Positions 1 to 9,497 of a stretch of DNA of 55,400 nt are shown piece by piece. Under the pieces are notes generated by a model. That model ran no database searches and had not been told where the DNA came from. It saw only the letters and a program-made list of their open reading frames with translations. Numbering within the stretch: position 1 is the first letter of the stretch; every line of letters starts with the position of its first letter. Position numbers and translations under genes: made by a program. The DNA comes from an uncultured Saprospiraceae bacterium (lineage in GTDB: Bacteria; Bacteroidota; Bacteroidia; Chitinophagales; Saprospiraceae). The stretch is taken from assembly GCA_937951615.1 (NCBI GenBank), contig CALFBH010000065.1:1-55400 (forward strand), read 5' to 3'.

Positions 1-442
1 GCAGACGAAGGATTTGATTAAAATTAGTGGTTTGTCCCCGAAAATATGCTGTATTTTCAACTGAATTCGTCTGACGACAACGGAATTTGCTCAACGATGC
101 TTTGATAGAACACGACTAAAATTTTGATGCGTTTGCCCTGAATCGGGATGGCGGTTTTTTCTTTCCTTCCTACCATTTTCTAAGAAACGAGTCAGAGAAA
201 ATAAACGGCTTCGAATCACTGCACAAATGCATGTGTAATGTAAAATGACAAGAAGATGACAGTATTAGAAAAGCTAACCTAAGGGTAGTTCGGTAATAAT
301 TATGTCAAATGTTAGAAAAAGGTTAATTTTATGAGTTAATAGATGAAATTGATCATTCTAGAACAAAAAGTATAATATTCTGCCTAATATACGGATGCTT
401 ATTTTAGCATAAAACCAGTGAAGGCAGGAATAAAAAAAGAGC
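1..442. other. Intergenic leader upstream of first giant adhesin
   Basis: No convincing open reading frame is seen on either strand. The stretch is AT-rich and presumably carries the promoter of the 443-6643 gene, but I do not see a clean TANNTTTG box. The left window edge may cut off the end of a preceding transcript. Confidence 0.5.
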
Positions 443-3400
443 ATGAGAACCTTTTTACTTACCTTATTAATGGCGTCCTTTTCTACAGTAGCCTGGACAC
501 AGATTATCAGTAATACAACAACGACTGATTGTCTTGGAACTTTATACGATACAGGAGGGGCAGCTGGACAATATGGGGCATTTGAAGCCTTTCAATATGC
601 TATCTGTCCGACAGATCCGCATGATTGTATCTCCATCAATGTTGTATCCTATGACACGGAAGCGATTTTTGATAATCTGAACATCTATGATGGACCAGAT
701 AATACAGGCACACTCATTGCCAACCTAAATGGAAATGGAGCCAATGAATTTTATACTATTCCGACGACAGGTTGTGTGACGATTGGTTTTAATTCGGATG
801 GTGGTGTTTTCGGAGATGGATTTGAATTGACTTGGGAATGTACTTCTGGAGGTTGCCCGACAGCACCGCCGGATTTCATTACCTGTGCGGGTACATTTTA
901 TGATACGGGTGGACCGAATGGTAATTATGGAGTAAACGAAATGGAAAGCTGGACAATTTGTCCGGATTCTTCATTCAATTGCCTGGGGCTGACTTTTGTC
1001 GATTATGATGTAGAAAATTTCTTTGATCCAATCAATGTCTTTGCAGGCCCGGATGCAACAGGACAGTTATTGGGAACACTCCAAGGTGTAGGTAGTAATG
1101 TAACCTTCAACTACGCAGGTTGTTTGACCGTGACTTTTACTTCAGATGGTTCGGTAACGAACCCTGGCTGGGAAGCTACTTGGCTGTGTACACAGGACAT
1201 GTGTCCACCTGATGGAACGAGCATTATGCCGCCCGACCTGACAACGTGTATAGATAATTTTTATGATAGTGGAGGATTGGCTGGTACTTATTTGAATAAT
1301 GAGAGTTGGATATTCAATGTCTGTCCGTCAGCTCAGGATAGTTGCATCATCATTGATGTAAATGATATGGATCTTTCTGCAGATGGCGATATGCTGACCA
1401 TTTATGACGGAATGGATAATACAGGACCTGTATTGGGCCAATATTTTGGTGCGGCAGCACCAGAGCAGTTTCAAGTGGGTAGCGGTTGTTTCGCTATAGA
1501 GTTTTTCTCTAATGCTTTTGGTACGGGCAATGGCTGGGATATTAGCTGGGAATGTACAACAGCAGCTTGTACGATTGACTCCCCAATTGATGTCGATCCC
1601 AACGTAACGCCAACCGATATGACCGATAATATTTCTTCGCCCGGTGTTGTGATTGATAATGTAACTGTAAATTGCCCAACGGGTTCTTATGGTACATTTA
1701 CCACACCAGGTAACTGTAATGTTGGTATGACAGATGGAATTATTATTACCAATGGTACAGCTGTTGACGCAGAGGGACCTAATACCGCAGGTGGTACAGG
1801 TACTGCTATTGGTACACCAGGAGATCCTGATCTTGATTTGCTATTGGCAAATACAGGAAACCCATTAGCTACACAGGATGTTTGTATCCTCGAATTTGAT
1901 ATTTACGCACCGACCAATATGCTCTCTTTCAATTATTCATTTGGCTCGGAAGAATATCCTGAATTTGCACCACCAAGTTCTACCAATTATAATGATGCCT
2001 TTGGTTTCTTTATCAGTGGGCCAGGTATCGCAGGGCCTTATTCGCTTGGCGCAGAAAATATTGCCCTGATACCAGGAACAACAACGCCAGTGACGATTAA
2101 TAATGTAAACGCGATTACGAATCAACAATATTACATTGATAACACAGGAGGACTTTGTGTAGAATATGATGCATTTACAACAGTACTGACTGCCTCTGCG
2201 CAGGTCATTCCCTGCGAAACTTATCATATCAAACTGGCAGTTGCAGATGTAGGAGATGGTATTTTCGATTCAGGTGTATTTATTGAGGCAAACAGCCTTT
2301 CAACAGGTACAGCAAATATTTCGCCTTCTTACGAATATAGCCCTGCCATTGATGTCGCCATTGAAGGTTGTGCAACAGGATTTGTTAGCGTCAATTTAGA
2401 TGGACCACAGGCTGATACGGTGGTCATTTATTTAGATTTGGCAGGTACAGCTACCAATGGTGTAGATTATACCATGTTGCCAGATTCGCTAATATTCTAT
2501 CCAGGAGATAGTACAATTACCATTTCAATTGATCCAATTGATGATGGGATTATAGAAGGACCAGAAGAAGCGATTATTTACCTCATCAGCCAGGCCAGTT
2601 GTGGAACTTTTCAGGCGGATTCTGCTGTGATTGATATTGAAGATGCAGGGATGTTGTCCATTTTACCGCAAAGTCCCTTCACCACCTGTCTGGGCTCAAG
2701 TGTCCAAATTGAAGCAACAGGCGCATTGAGCTATGAATGGTCTACAGGAGATACAACAGCCATTATAAATGTCTCGCCCGCCACAACTTCCACCTATTCG
2801 GTAACGGGTACAATCGGAAATTGCACCCTGGTCGATGACATACAAATCATCATTGATGAACCAGAAGTCATTGTAGATGGAAACCAAATCAGTTGCTTTG
2901 AAAGCATTGGAGAGGCAACTGCCAATATAAACGGTGGTACACCACCTTACACTTACGAATGGGAAGATGCAGCCGCACCCGGCACAGTTATCAGTACCAC
3001 GAATCCAGCAACTGGACTGAGCTTAGGAACTTATAACGTTACCGTAACGGATGTCAATGGCTGTCTAGGACTGGGCAGCGGAACTGTAACCGAACTACTC
3101 CCATTCGCGGTAAGCGTAGCAGAAGATGTAAACAGTACTTGTAATGGAAATAACGGACAAGCAACTGTAACAGTCGATACAGCACCAGCTTCTACTGTTA
3201 CCACAACTTATCTATGGGACAATGGACAAAGCACAGCAACAGCTATTGGATTGACACCAGGTAATCACGATGTAACAGTAACTATCATAGACGCAGCAGG
3301 GAATATTTGTGTGGAAGTTGGCTCTATTACGATAAATACCACACCGTCATTGACGGTGAGTGCAGTAGCTACTCCAGAAGGTTGTGGCGGTATACTTGGC

Positions 3401-6400
3401 ACGTTGGCTGTTAGTGAAATGGGCGGAACGGCTCCATTCCAATACAGTTTGGATGGCGGTATAAACTTCCAGATACCTAACACATTTACAGGACTAACAG
3501 CAGGAGCATATAATATACTCGTACAGGATTCTGAAGGTTGTCTTGCTACAACTTCAGTAACTGTAGGCAGCCCGCCAGTAGTGAACGTAACCGCTTCCGC
3601 TGTAGGCACGACCTGTGGAAATGATGATGGTTCAATCACCATCACAGCAGTCGGCGGAACAGCTCCATTTCAATACAGCATAGATGGCTGCACCACATTC
3701 CAGGCAGCAGCTACCTTTACAGGTTTGCCAGCAGGCACTTATGATGTCTGTATTATAGACGATATAGGCTGTGATGCCAATACAACGATTAATGTCGCAC
3801 CGTCTGATTCACCGATGATCAATACCGCAGGAAGTATCAACACCTCTTGCGGAGAAGATAATGGTGTAATTTACATCAGCGTAACAGGCGGCGTACAAAA
3901 TTACGAATACAGTATTGATGGAGGTACGACCTTCCAAAATGCAGGCGCATTCCCGAATTTACCACCAGGCACTTACGATGTTGTAGTTGTTGATGCAATT
4001 GGTTGTACAGATGATGCGCAGGTAACTGTAGCCGCTTCCACTCCACCACAAATTGATTTTGCCGATCTGGACAATCCAAGTTCTTGTGGTAGCTTCGATG
4101 GGGAGATTGAAATATTCGCTAGTGGTGGCACACCGCCTTTGATGTATAGCAATAATAATGGCATGGTTTACGGACCTTCTTCGGTCTTTACCGGGCTTGG
4201 TGCAAATACTTATAACCTCGTCGTGATGGATGCAGCGGGTTGTTACGATACGCTTATCGTGGACTTGGTTGATCCTGCCGACGTGCTGATTGACAGTGTA
4301 TTTACGATCAATCCAATGTGTGGCGAAGAGGATGGCTTTATTGAAATTCTAATTTCCGGAGGTAATCCGAATTTTGAATATAGTATTGATAATGGTGTGA
4401 CTTTCCAGGGTTCTAATACCTTTGCGAATCTTCCAGATGGCGTCTATGAAATCATTGTAGAAGACTTCTTCGGTTGTCGGGCAACTACACAAGTCTCCTT
4501 ATTCCAGGCAGGCGATGCGATTATTACCAACTTGGATATCAATAATGCGACTTGCGGAGATGATAATGGAAACCTGACCATCTCGGCTGCTAATGGTACT
4601 ACGCCTTACGAGTACAGCATAGATGGACTGACCTATCAGACGAGCGGAACATTTACCAACCTTCCTCCAGGACAATACACCGTATGGATACGCGATGCAG
4701 CAGGTTGTGAAACGGAAGATATTGCGATTATCACCACAGACGGCGCAGTAATTATTGCGGATATTGATAATGTTTTCCCAAGTGGATGTGATATTGCTGA
4801 CGGCTCTATTCAAATCACAGCAAACGGCGGTACACCGCCTTATGAGTTCAGTATCAATAATGGCATGAGTTATCAAAACTCTGGCTTATTTAGCGGCTTA
4901 TCGCCAAATACATTTAATGTAGTAGTGGTCGATGCCAATGGTTGTACAGCCGTTGATACCACACAGATTGCTTCTTATGATGATCCGGTGATCACAGATG
5001 TAGATGTAACCGATGCAGCTTGTGGTGTAGAAGATGGTATCATCGCAATCACTATAACAGGCGGCAATCCAAACTACGAATACAGTATTGATGGCGGACT
5101 GACTTATCAGGGTTCGGGCAGTTTTGATAGCTTGCCAGGTGGTATATATGATATTGTCATTACTGACTTCCTCGGTTGTCAGGAAACCAGCCAGGCAATT
5201 GTCAATTCGACGAATGCCATTACCATTACAGACATCGTTGCCAAAGACCCAACTTGCGGAAATATAGACGGTTCTATTGCCATAGTCGCCAGTAATAATC
5301 TGGCTACTTTTGAATACAGTATAGATGGCGGACTTACTTTTCAAACTAATTCTGTCTTTACCGGACTTGGCGCAGGCATTTATGATATAATTGTACAGGA
5401 CTCCAATGGCTGTCAGGCTTTCGCCCAAGTTGTCCTTACGGATAATGGCGCAGTCAATATTGATAATATCCAATTGGACGACGCGCTTTGTGATGACGGC
5501 AACGGAACAATTACCGTCACAGCAAGCGGTGGTAATTTGCCTTACCAGTTTAGTATAGACAATGGGCAGAACTATCAGGGCAGTAATATTTTCACGGGAC
5601 TTGTACCAGGCACTTATAATGTCGCTGTAGAAGATGCGATTGGTTGTATTACGACTCAGGTTATTCAGGTCATTTCTGCTGGTACGCCAGAAATCGACAA
5701 TATAGCGACCACCCAAAGCACCTGCAATCAGGCAGATGGTTCTATTGAAATTACAGTGACTGGAGGTGGAACGCCAGCATATCAATACAGTATAGATGGC
5801 GGTACGACTTATCAGGCGTCCAACTTATTTGAAGATATACCATCAGGCATTTACGATATTATTGTAGAAGATGTCAATGGTTGCCAATCAGCAGAACAAG
5901 TAGAAATTTTTCCAACGATGTCTGCCAATCCGGTTGTCATTCCGAATGGTCCAACTGACTTCTGTTTCTATGAAGATGTTAGTCTCTATGCAGGCGAATT
6001 TGAATCTTATATCTGGTCTACAGGCGACACAACTTCTACCATCACGGTCAATTACAGCAGTACATTCTTGGTGACGGTCACGGATGCCGCAGGTTGTACA
6101 GGCGTGGCTTTACTGGAACTCAATGTTACACCACCATACTCGGTCAATGCCGGCGACGATCAAATCGTAGAAATTGGCGACGATTATGAAGTAGGTGTTC
6201 AGTTCTCCAATCCAAACCACACCTACAGTTGGACAGGAACAGATGGTTCTACGTATTCCGGTGACAGCTTTACAGAAACAGCCACTTCAGTCGGTTCAAT
6301 AACCTACACTGTAACCGCAGTGCTGGATGGTTGTGAAATAACAGATGAAGTAACGATTATCACAGAAGACAACAGTATCTACGAAATAGGAAATGCCTTT

Positions 6401-6643
6401 AGTCCAAATGACGATGGCTTGAACGATACTTTCGGACCTTTAGTGAGTGGTACAACAAGAGTAACAACGTTCAAAGTCTTCAACCGTTGGGGCGAACTGG
6501 TACACGACGACGCCACCAGTCGCTGGGATGGAAACCTACGCGATAAGATTCAGGTCACGGATGTTTATACCTACGTGATTATCCTCCAAACATTTGAAGG
6601 AGAACAAATCGAATTGGTTGGCGATGTGACTTTACTGAGATAA
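443..6643 (+). CDS. Giant T9SS type B surface protein with CUB and SprB repeats
   Basis: A 2066-residue secreted protein. Residues 1-20 form a signal peptide. Three CUB-like domains follow (about 28-132, 147-255, 263-372; each has paired Cys and an IYDGPDNTG-type strand), then a choice-of-anchor-L-like domain (about 390-620, motif FGSEEYPEF), a Calx-beta-like domain (about 627-720) and an Ig/PKD-like stretch. About eleven SprB-type repeats (about 850-1830) carry the pattern CG-x-DG-x-I then YEYSIDGG-x-TFQ then GxYxIxVxDxxGC. Residues 1983-2066 are a gliding-motility/CHU_C type T9SS sorting domain (NAFSPNDDGLNDTFGP, FKVFNRWGELV). The family is exported by T9SS and held at the cell surface, and the best-known member, SprB, is a gliding adhesin. 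Adhesion is inferred here. The gene is a paralogue of 9498-15560 and is followed by a terminator hairpin. Confidence 0.93.
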   Translation: MRTFLLTLLMASFSTVAWTQIISNTTTTDCLGTLYDTGGAAGQYGAFEAFQYAICPTDPHDCISINVVSYDTEAIFDNLNIYDGPDNTGTLIANLNGNGANEFYTIPTTGCVTIGFNSDGGVFGDGFELTWECTSGGCPTAPPDFITCAGTFYDTGGPNGNYGVNEMESWTICPDSSFNCLGLTFVDYDVENFFDPINVFAGPDATGQLLGTLQGVGSNVTFNYAGCLTVTFTSDGSVTNPGWEATWLCTQDMCPPDGTSIMPPDLTTCIDNFYDSGGLAGTYLNNESWIFNVCPSAQDSCIIIDVNDMDLSADGDMLTIYDGMDNTGPVLGQYFGAAAPEQFQVGSGCFAIEFFSNAFGTGNGWDISWECTTAACTIDSPIDVDPNVTPTDMTDNISSPGVVIDNVTVNCPTGSYGTFTTPGNCNVGMTDGIIITNGTAVDAEGPNTAGGTGTAIGTPGDPDLDLLLANTGNPLATQDVCILEFDIYAPTNMLSFNYSFGSEEYPEFAPPSSTNYNDAFGFFISGPGIAGPYSLGAENIALIPGTTTPVTINNVNAITNQQYYIDNTGGLCVEYDAFTTVLTASAQVIPCETYHIKLAVADVGDGIFDSGVFIEANSLSTGTANISPSYEYSPAIDVAIEGCATGFVSVNLDGPQADTVVIYLDLAGTATNGVDYTMLPDSLIFYPGDSTITISIDPIDDGIIEGPEEAIIYLISQASCGTFQADSAVIDIEDAGMLSILPQSPFTTCLGSSVQIEATGALSYEWSTGDTTAIINVSPATTSTYSVTGTIGNCTLVDDIQIIIDEPEVIVDGNQISCFESIGEATANINGGTPPYTYEWEDAAAPGTVISTTNPATGLSLGTYNVTVTDVNGCLGLGSGTVTELLPFAVSVAEDVNSTCNGNNGQATVTVDTAPASTVTTTYLWDNGQSTATAIGLTPGNHDVTVTIIDAAGNICVEVGSITINTTPSLTVSAVATPEGCGGILGTLAVSEMGGTAPFQYSLDGGINFQIPNTFTGLTAGAYNILVQDSEGCLATTSVTVGSPPVVNVTASAVGTTCGNDDGSITITAVGGTAPFQYSIDGCTTFQAAATFTGLPAGTYDVCIIDDIGCDANTTINVAPSDSPMINTAGSINTSCGEDNGVIYISVTGGVQNYEYSIDGGTTFQNAGAFPNLPPGTYDVVVVDAIGCTDDAQVTVAASTPPQIDFADLDNPSSCGSFDGEIEIFASGGTPPLMYSNNNGMVYGPSSVFTGLGANTYNLVVMDAAGCYDTLIVDLVDPADVLIDSVFTINPMCGEEDGFIEILISGGNPNFEYSIDNGVTFQGSNTFANLPDGVYEIIVEDFFGCRATTQVSLFQAGDAIITNLDINNATCGDDNGNLTISAANGTTPYEYSIDGLTYQTSGTFTNLPPGQYTVWIRDAAGCETEDIAIITTDGAVIIADIDNVFPSGCDIADGSIQITANGGTPPYEFSINNGMSYQNSGLFSGLSPNTFNVVVVDANGCTAVDTTQIASYDDPVITDVDVTDAACGVEDGIIAITITGGNPNYEYSIDGGLTYQGSGSFDSLPGGIYDIVITDFLGCQETSQAIVNSTNAITITDIVAKDPTCGNIDGSIAIVASNNLATFEYSIDGGLTFQTNSVFTGLGAGIYDIIVQDSNGCQAFAQVVLTDNGAVNIDNIQLDDALCDDGNGTITVTASGGNLPYQFSIDNGQNYQGSNIFTGLVPGTYNVAVEDAIGCITTQVIQVISAGTPEIDNIATTQSTCNQADGSIEITVTGGGTPAYQYSIDGGTTYQASNLFEDIPSGIYDIIVEDVNGCQSAEQVEIFPTMSANPVVIPNGPTDFCFYEDVSLYAGEFESYIWSTGDTTSTITVNYSSTFLVTVTDAAGCTGVALLELNVTPPYSVNAGDDQIVEIGDDYEVGVQFSNPNHTYSWTGTDGSTYSGDSFTETATSVGSITYTVTAVLDGCEITDEVTIITEDNSIYEIGNAFSPNDDGLNDTFGPLVSGTTRVTTFKVFNRWGELVHDDATSRWDGNLRDKIQVTDVYTYVIILQTFEGEQIELVGDVTLLR

Positions 6644-6683
6644 ACGTACCGACGACTTTAGCCGTCGCATATTGAAGATAATA

Positions 6684-6715
6684 AAGGGATAGCCATTTAG
6701 TGGTTATCCCTTTTT
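6684..6715 (+). terminator. Rho-independent terminator after first adhesin
   Basis: The hairpin AAGGGATAGCC / GGTTATCCCTT (one G-T pair) is followed by a run of five T, 41 bases after the adhesin stop codon. Confidence 0.75.
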
Positions 6716-6729
6716 CGTATTAGCGGCTT

Positions 6730-6776
6730 GCCTAAAACTCACCTTGCATTTTCAAAATGCAAGGTGAGTTTTAGGC
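6730..6776. repeat. Perfect 23-bp palindrome, copy 1 of a repeated element
   Basis: The left arm 6730-6752 and right arm 6754-6776 are perfectly complementary around a single C. The core CCTTGCATTTT and its complement recur at 36529-36567 with a compensatory change. It lies after a good terminator, so a terminator role would be redundant. It may be a mobile or structural palindrome. Confidence 0.8.
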
Positions 6777-6842
6777 GAATTTCAACCTAAATTTCAAGGA
6801 TGAAATAGGCGATTGGTATTAAAAAAATAACCTAAAAAAGAT

Positions 6843-6982
6843 AGATTTAGCTGTTTCCGAGCTGCTTAAACAGCTAAATGTGCGAAAAAAAGATAGATTT
6901 AGCTGTTTTCGTGTTGTTTAAACAGCTAAATCTATGAAAAAATCGTAGATTTAGCTGTTTATAAATACTAAAATGCTAAATC
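6843..6982 (+). repeat. Three tandem hairpin repeats leading into the ATPase start
   Basis: ATTTAGCTGTTT occurs three times about 50 bases apart. Copy A (6845-6856) pairs with 6868-6879 as a 12-bp stem. Copy B (6893-6908) pairs with 6920-6935 as a 16-bp perfect stem. Copy C (GATTTAGC, 6948-6955) pairs only with GCTAAATC at 6975-6982, which covers the first codons of the longest reading of the ATPase gene. The arrangement suggests protein-binding sites or structured leader RNA controlling the gene. Confidence 0.75.
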
Positions 6983-8421
6983 GAATGAAGCAGGTACAAC
7001 AGTTAATAGGTAGGGCAGAAGAAAAAAAACGACTGACAGATGCACTACAATCTAACAAGCCAGAACTGATTGCACTTATCGGCAGGCGGAGAGTCGGTAA
7101 AACATTTCTGGTCAGGAAAACTTATGATGCACAGATTAAACTGGAAGTTACAGGGCTGCAAGATGATGATCAAAAAGCACAGTTGCAGAATTTCTGGATC
7201 AGTATGCGAGCCTACGGACTGCACACAACATCAAAACAACAACCCGACAACTGGTTAGATGCCTTTTTCATACTCACGCAACAATTGGAGCGATTAGATA
7301 TTCAGGAAAAATATGTTGTCTTTCTTGATGAATTGCCCTGGATGGCGGGAAAGCGTTCAAATTTTATTACGGGCTTTAGTTATTTCTGGAACAGTTGGGC
7401 TTCCAAACAACACATCGTTGTCGTTATATGCGGTTCCGCAACTTCCTGGATGATCGAAAAAGTAGTCAATGATAAAGGAGGGCTTCACAATCGTATTACA
7501 GATATTTTACACCTTTATCCATTCTCTCTCAAACAAGTGGAAGCATTCTTAGCGTCCAAACATATCAACTATCCTCGTTATCAAACGCTGTTATTATACA
7601 TGACGCTGGGGGGCATTCCGATGTACCTTGATTTTGTTCGCAAAGACTTGTCCGCAGTTCAGAATATCAATGCTTTGTGCTTCAATGAATCCGGTTTTTT
7701 ACACGATGAATTTAACCGCTTGTTTCCGGCGCTGTTTGACAGACATGAACGGCATACTAGTATTGTCCGAGCTTTATCTGCCAAACAAAAAGGACTGAGC
7801 AGAGCGGAATTGATTCAGGCTACAAAATTACCCAATGGCGGAAGTTTCTCGAAGACCCTGAAAGAACTTCAGCAGTCTGGTTTTATCAAAGCATTTTCAG
7901 GTATGGGCAAACAAAAGAAGGATAAACTGTATCGCCTTACAGATGCTTACTGCTTGTTTTACCTGAGTCAAATAGCTCCCCATAAAGATGGCGGTTCACC
8001 AGATTTTAAACAACTGTTTCTCACGCCCTCCTTTAAAAGTTGGAGCGGATATGCTTACGAAAATGTTTGTTTTGCCCACATCCCGCAGATAAAAATGAAG
8101 CTGGGTATTAGTGGTGTACTCACCAAAACATTCAGCTATGTCGCCAAACCTAAAGACGGCTTACCCAGAACACAAATTGACCTGCTGATTGACCGGATGG
8201 ATCATGCTATCCATATCTGTGAAATTAAATTCTCCGAAAGCGATTATGTGCTAGACAAAAAAACAGCAGAAAATTTCAAACAAAAACATGTCGTTTTTCA
8301 ACACCACAGCAAAACTAAAAAACACTTGTTTACGACCTTTATCACTACTTTTGGGCTGACGAAAAATAAATGGACAAGCGAGGTAGATCAAAGCTTGACT
8401 ATGGATGATTTGTTTGTCTGA
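6973..8421 (+). CDS. AAA ATPase of the archaeal-ATPase/DUF234 family
   Basis: A 482-residue P-loop ATPase. The Walker A motif is GRRRVGKT (about residues 37-44) and the Walker B-like motif is VVFLDELPWM (about 115-124); a sensor-like ICGSATSWM follows. A winged-helix segment spans about 260-310, and the C-terminal part has a DUF234-like, restriction-nuclease-like look (IDLLIDR then HICEIKFSES, resembling the D-ExK pattern). These are common accessory genes in Bacteroidota and Archaea, often near mobile DNA; their substrate is unknown. The start could be 6973 or 6985 (MKQVQQLIGR). The later Met resembles the family's usual N terminus, and the upstream hairpin repeat runs over the earlier one. 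The gene sits between the two paralogous adhesins as though inserted there. A toxin-like or defence role is only a possibility. Confidence 0.88.
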   Translation: MLNRMKQVQQLIGRAEEKKRLTDALQSNKPELIALIGRRRVGKTFLVRKTYDAQIKLEVTGLQDDDQKAQLQNFWISMRAYGLHTTSKQQPDNWLDAFFILTQQLERLDIQEKYVVFLDELPWMAGKRSNFITGFSYFWNSWASKQHIVVVICGSATSWMIEKVVNDKGGLHNRITDILHLYPFSLKQVEAFLASKHINYPRYQTLLLYMTLGGIPMYLDFVRKDLSAVQNINALCFNESGFLHDEFNRLFPALFDRHERHTSIVRALSAKQKGLSRAELIQATKLPNGGSFSKTLKELQQSGFIKAFSGMGKQKKDKLYRLTDAYCLFYLSQIAPHKDGGSPDFKQLFLTPSFKSWSGYAYENVCFAHIPQIKMKLGISGVLTKTFSYVAKPKDGLPRTQIDLLIDRMDHAIHICEIKFSESDYVLDKKTAENFKQKHVVFQHHSKTKKHLFTTFITTFGLTKNKWTSEVDQSLTMDDLFV

Positions 8422-8430
8422 TAGTAAAAA

Positions 8431-9093
8431 TCAATCCTCCCGATTCAACTCAAACATCAAGCCCAAAAGCACACCAGTATTTCTATGGTTTCTTTGTATA
8501 AGAGGCTTAGAGGAATTGACATCAAATAGTGGGAAGTCATAGACCCATTCGAGTAGAATTTTGTAGCCAGGATTGACTTTACTCAGCCCGATTCCCGTTT
8601 GTATATTGGTGTCAAATCTTTTTAAGTTGATGGCTTCAAAATCAATTTTCTCTGCAGTATCATCAGTCTTCTCTCTGCCCCAATGTTTTGTCTTTCCACC
8701 AATCGCCAACTTAAACTGCGGACCGACTAATCCATAGACTTCAAACTCATTACTAAAAAGCTTGATTTTATTGATAAGTCCTGTACCCACATAATCTATG
8801 CGATTAAAGGTTCGGAAATATATACTACTGTCAGGTCTTGACATCGCATTACCCATTTGTGAAAAGTGTATATTGGGTGCAAAGGTGTAGTATTTATTCA
8901 CGTCAAATTCTGAGAACAATAAGAAGGCAGGTCTCGGCGCACCTTTTCCTGAAAAACTATACTCTTCAATGCCAAAATCGAATTCTGAATTAGACAGTGT
9001 AGCTCCTCCCTTAAATCCGATAAATTGCTGTGAGATAGCGATGGTGGACATGCTGCAAAGAAGCAGTGTAAAAAGCATTTTGTTTGTTGTCAT
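8431..9093 (-). CDS. Outer-membrane beta-barrel protein, PorT-like fold
   Basis: A 220-residue protein with a signal peptide (residues 1-22, ending AISQQ) followed by alternating amphipathic strands: FIGFKGGATLSNSEF at the mature N terminus and a terminal strand GVLLGLMFELN. This is the typical pattern of small 8-strand outer-membrane barrels (OMP_b-brl_2/PorT-like) in Bacteroidota. Function cannot be assigned. It is convergent with the ATPase gene, with 9 bases between the two stop codons, and divergent from the second adhesin. It is not obviously linked in function to either. Confidence 0.75.
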   Translation of the reverse strand: MTTNKMLFTLLLCSMSTIAISQQFIGFKGGATLSNSEFDFGIEEYSFSGKGAPRPAFLLFSEFDVNKYYTFAPNIHFSQMGNAMSRPDSSIYFRTFNRIDYVGTGLINKIKLFSNEFEVYGLVGPQFKLAIGGKTKHWGREKTDDTAEKIDFEAINLKRFDTNIQTGIGLSKVNPGYKILLEWVYDFPLFDVNSSKPLIQRNHRNTGVLLGLMFELNRED

Positions 9094-9383
9094 GTTTTTG
9101 AGTGTTTAAACTATTTAGTGAATAGACAAATGTATAATGTGTTATAGAAATGGTAAAACGTACAGTGCATATAACAAATTGCACAATAATCTTTTTTATT
9201 CAGAAATATCCCTTTCTCCCTTTGAATAATAATGTGTAAAAAATTCGTGCATTCGTGGCTAACTTTTTTAAAACGGTGCAATTTTTTCTGCACACCTTTC
9301 CAACTTCTTACCGAATAATGAATTTACTAAGTCTTTTCTTTTTCAAATAATATAAAAAGTCTTAATTTGGTGAAGTTTCTAAA

Positions 9384-9490
9384 TAAGTTTAAGCTCAAGT
9401 CGAAGTTTAAGTTTAAAATCTTATTGAGTGTTGCCTTTGGCAACATCATAATTTAAACTTATTCTTAAACTTAAGCTTAAACTTAAAAAG
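9384..9490. repeat. Intergenic element with central mini-hairpin (element 1)
   Basis: The centre TGTTGCC-TTT-GGCAACA (9429-9445) is flanked by two 45-base arms. The left arm is a run of degenerate AAGTTTAAG units and the right arm a run of the complementary TTAAACTTA units. The whole is a long imperfect palindrome ending 8 bases before the ATG of the second adhesin. Related architecture occurs at 34724-34920 and 39823-39940. The rest of the 9094-9383 gap is AT-rich with nothing else recognised. Confidence 0.7.
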
Positions 9491-9497
9491 CCACCTT

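Noticed and set aside
4898-5785. 295-codon open frame on the minus strand inside the first adhesin
   Set aside because: It mirrors the repeat structure of the real gene on the other strand. It has no family features, and the plus-strand gene explains the whole region.
6644-6667. Small CGACG/CGTCG hairpin right after the first adhesin stop
   Set aside because: The stem is only 5 bp with an 8-base loop, weaker than the terminator just downstream, and probably chance.
9111-9293. 60-codon minus-strand frame in the gap before the second adhesin
   Set aside because: Its composition (many Cys, His and Tyr from AT-rich DNA) is not protein-like, and no start context or homology is recognisable.
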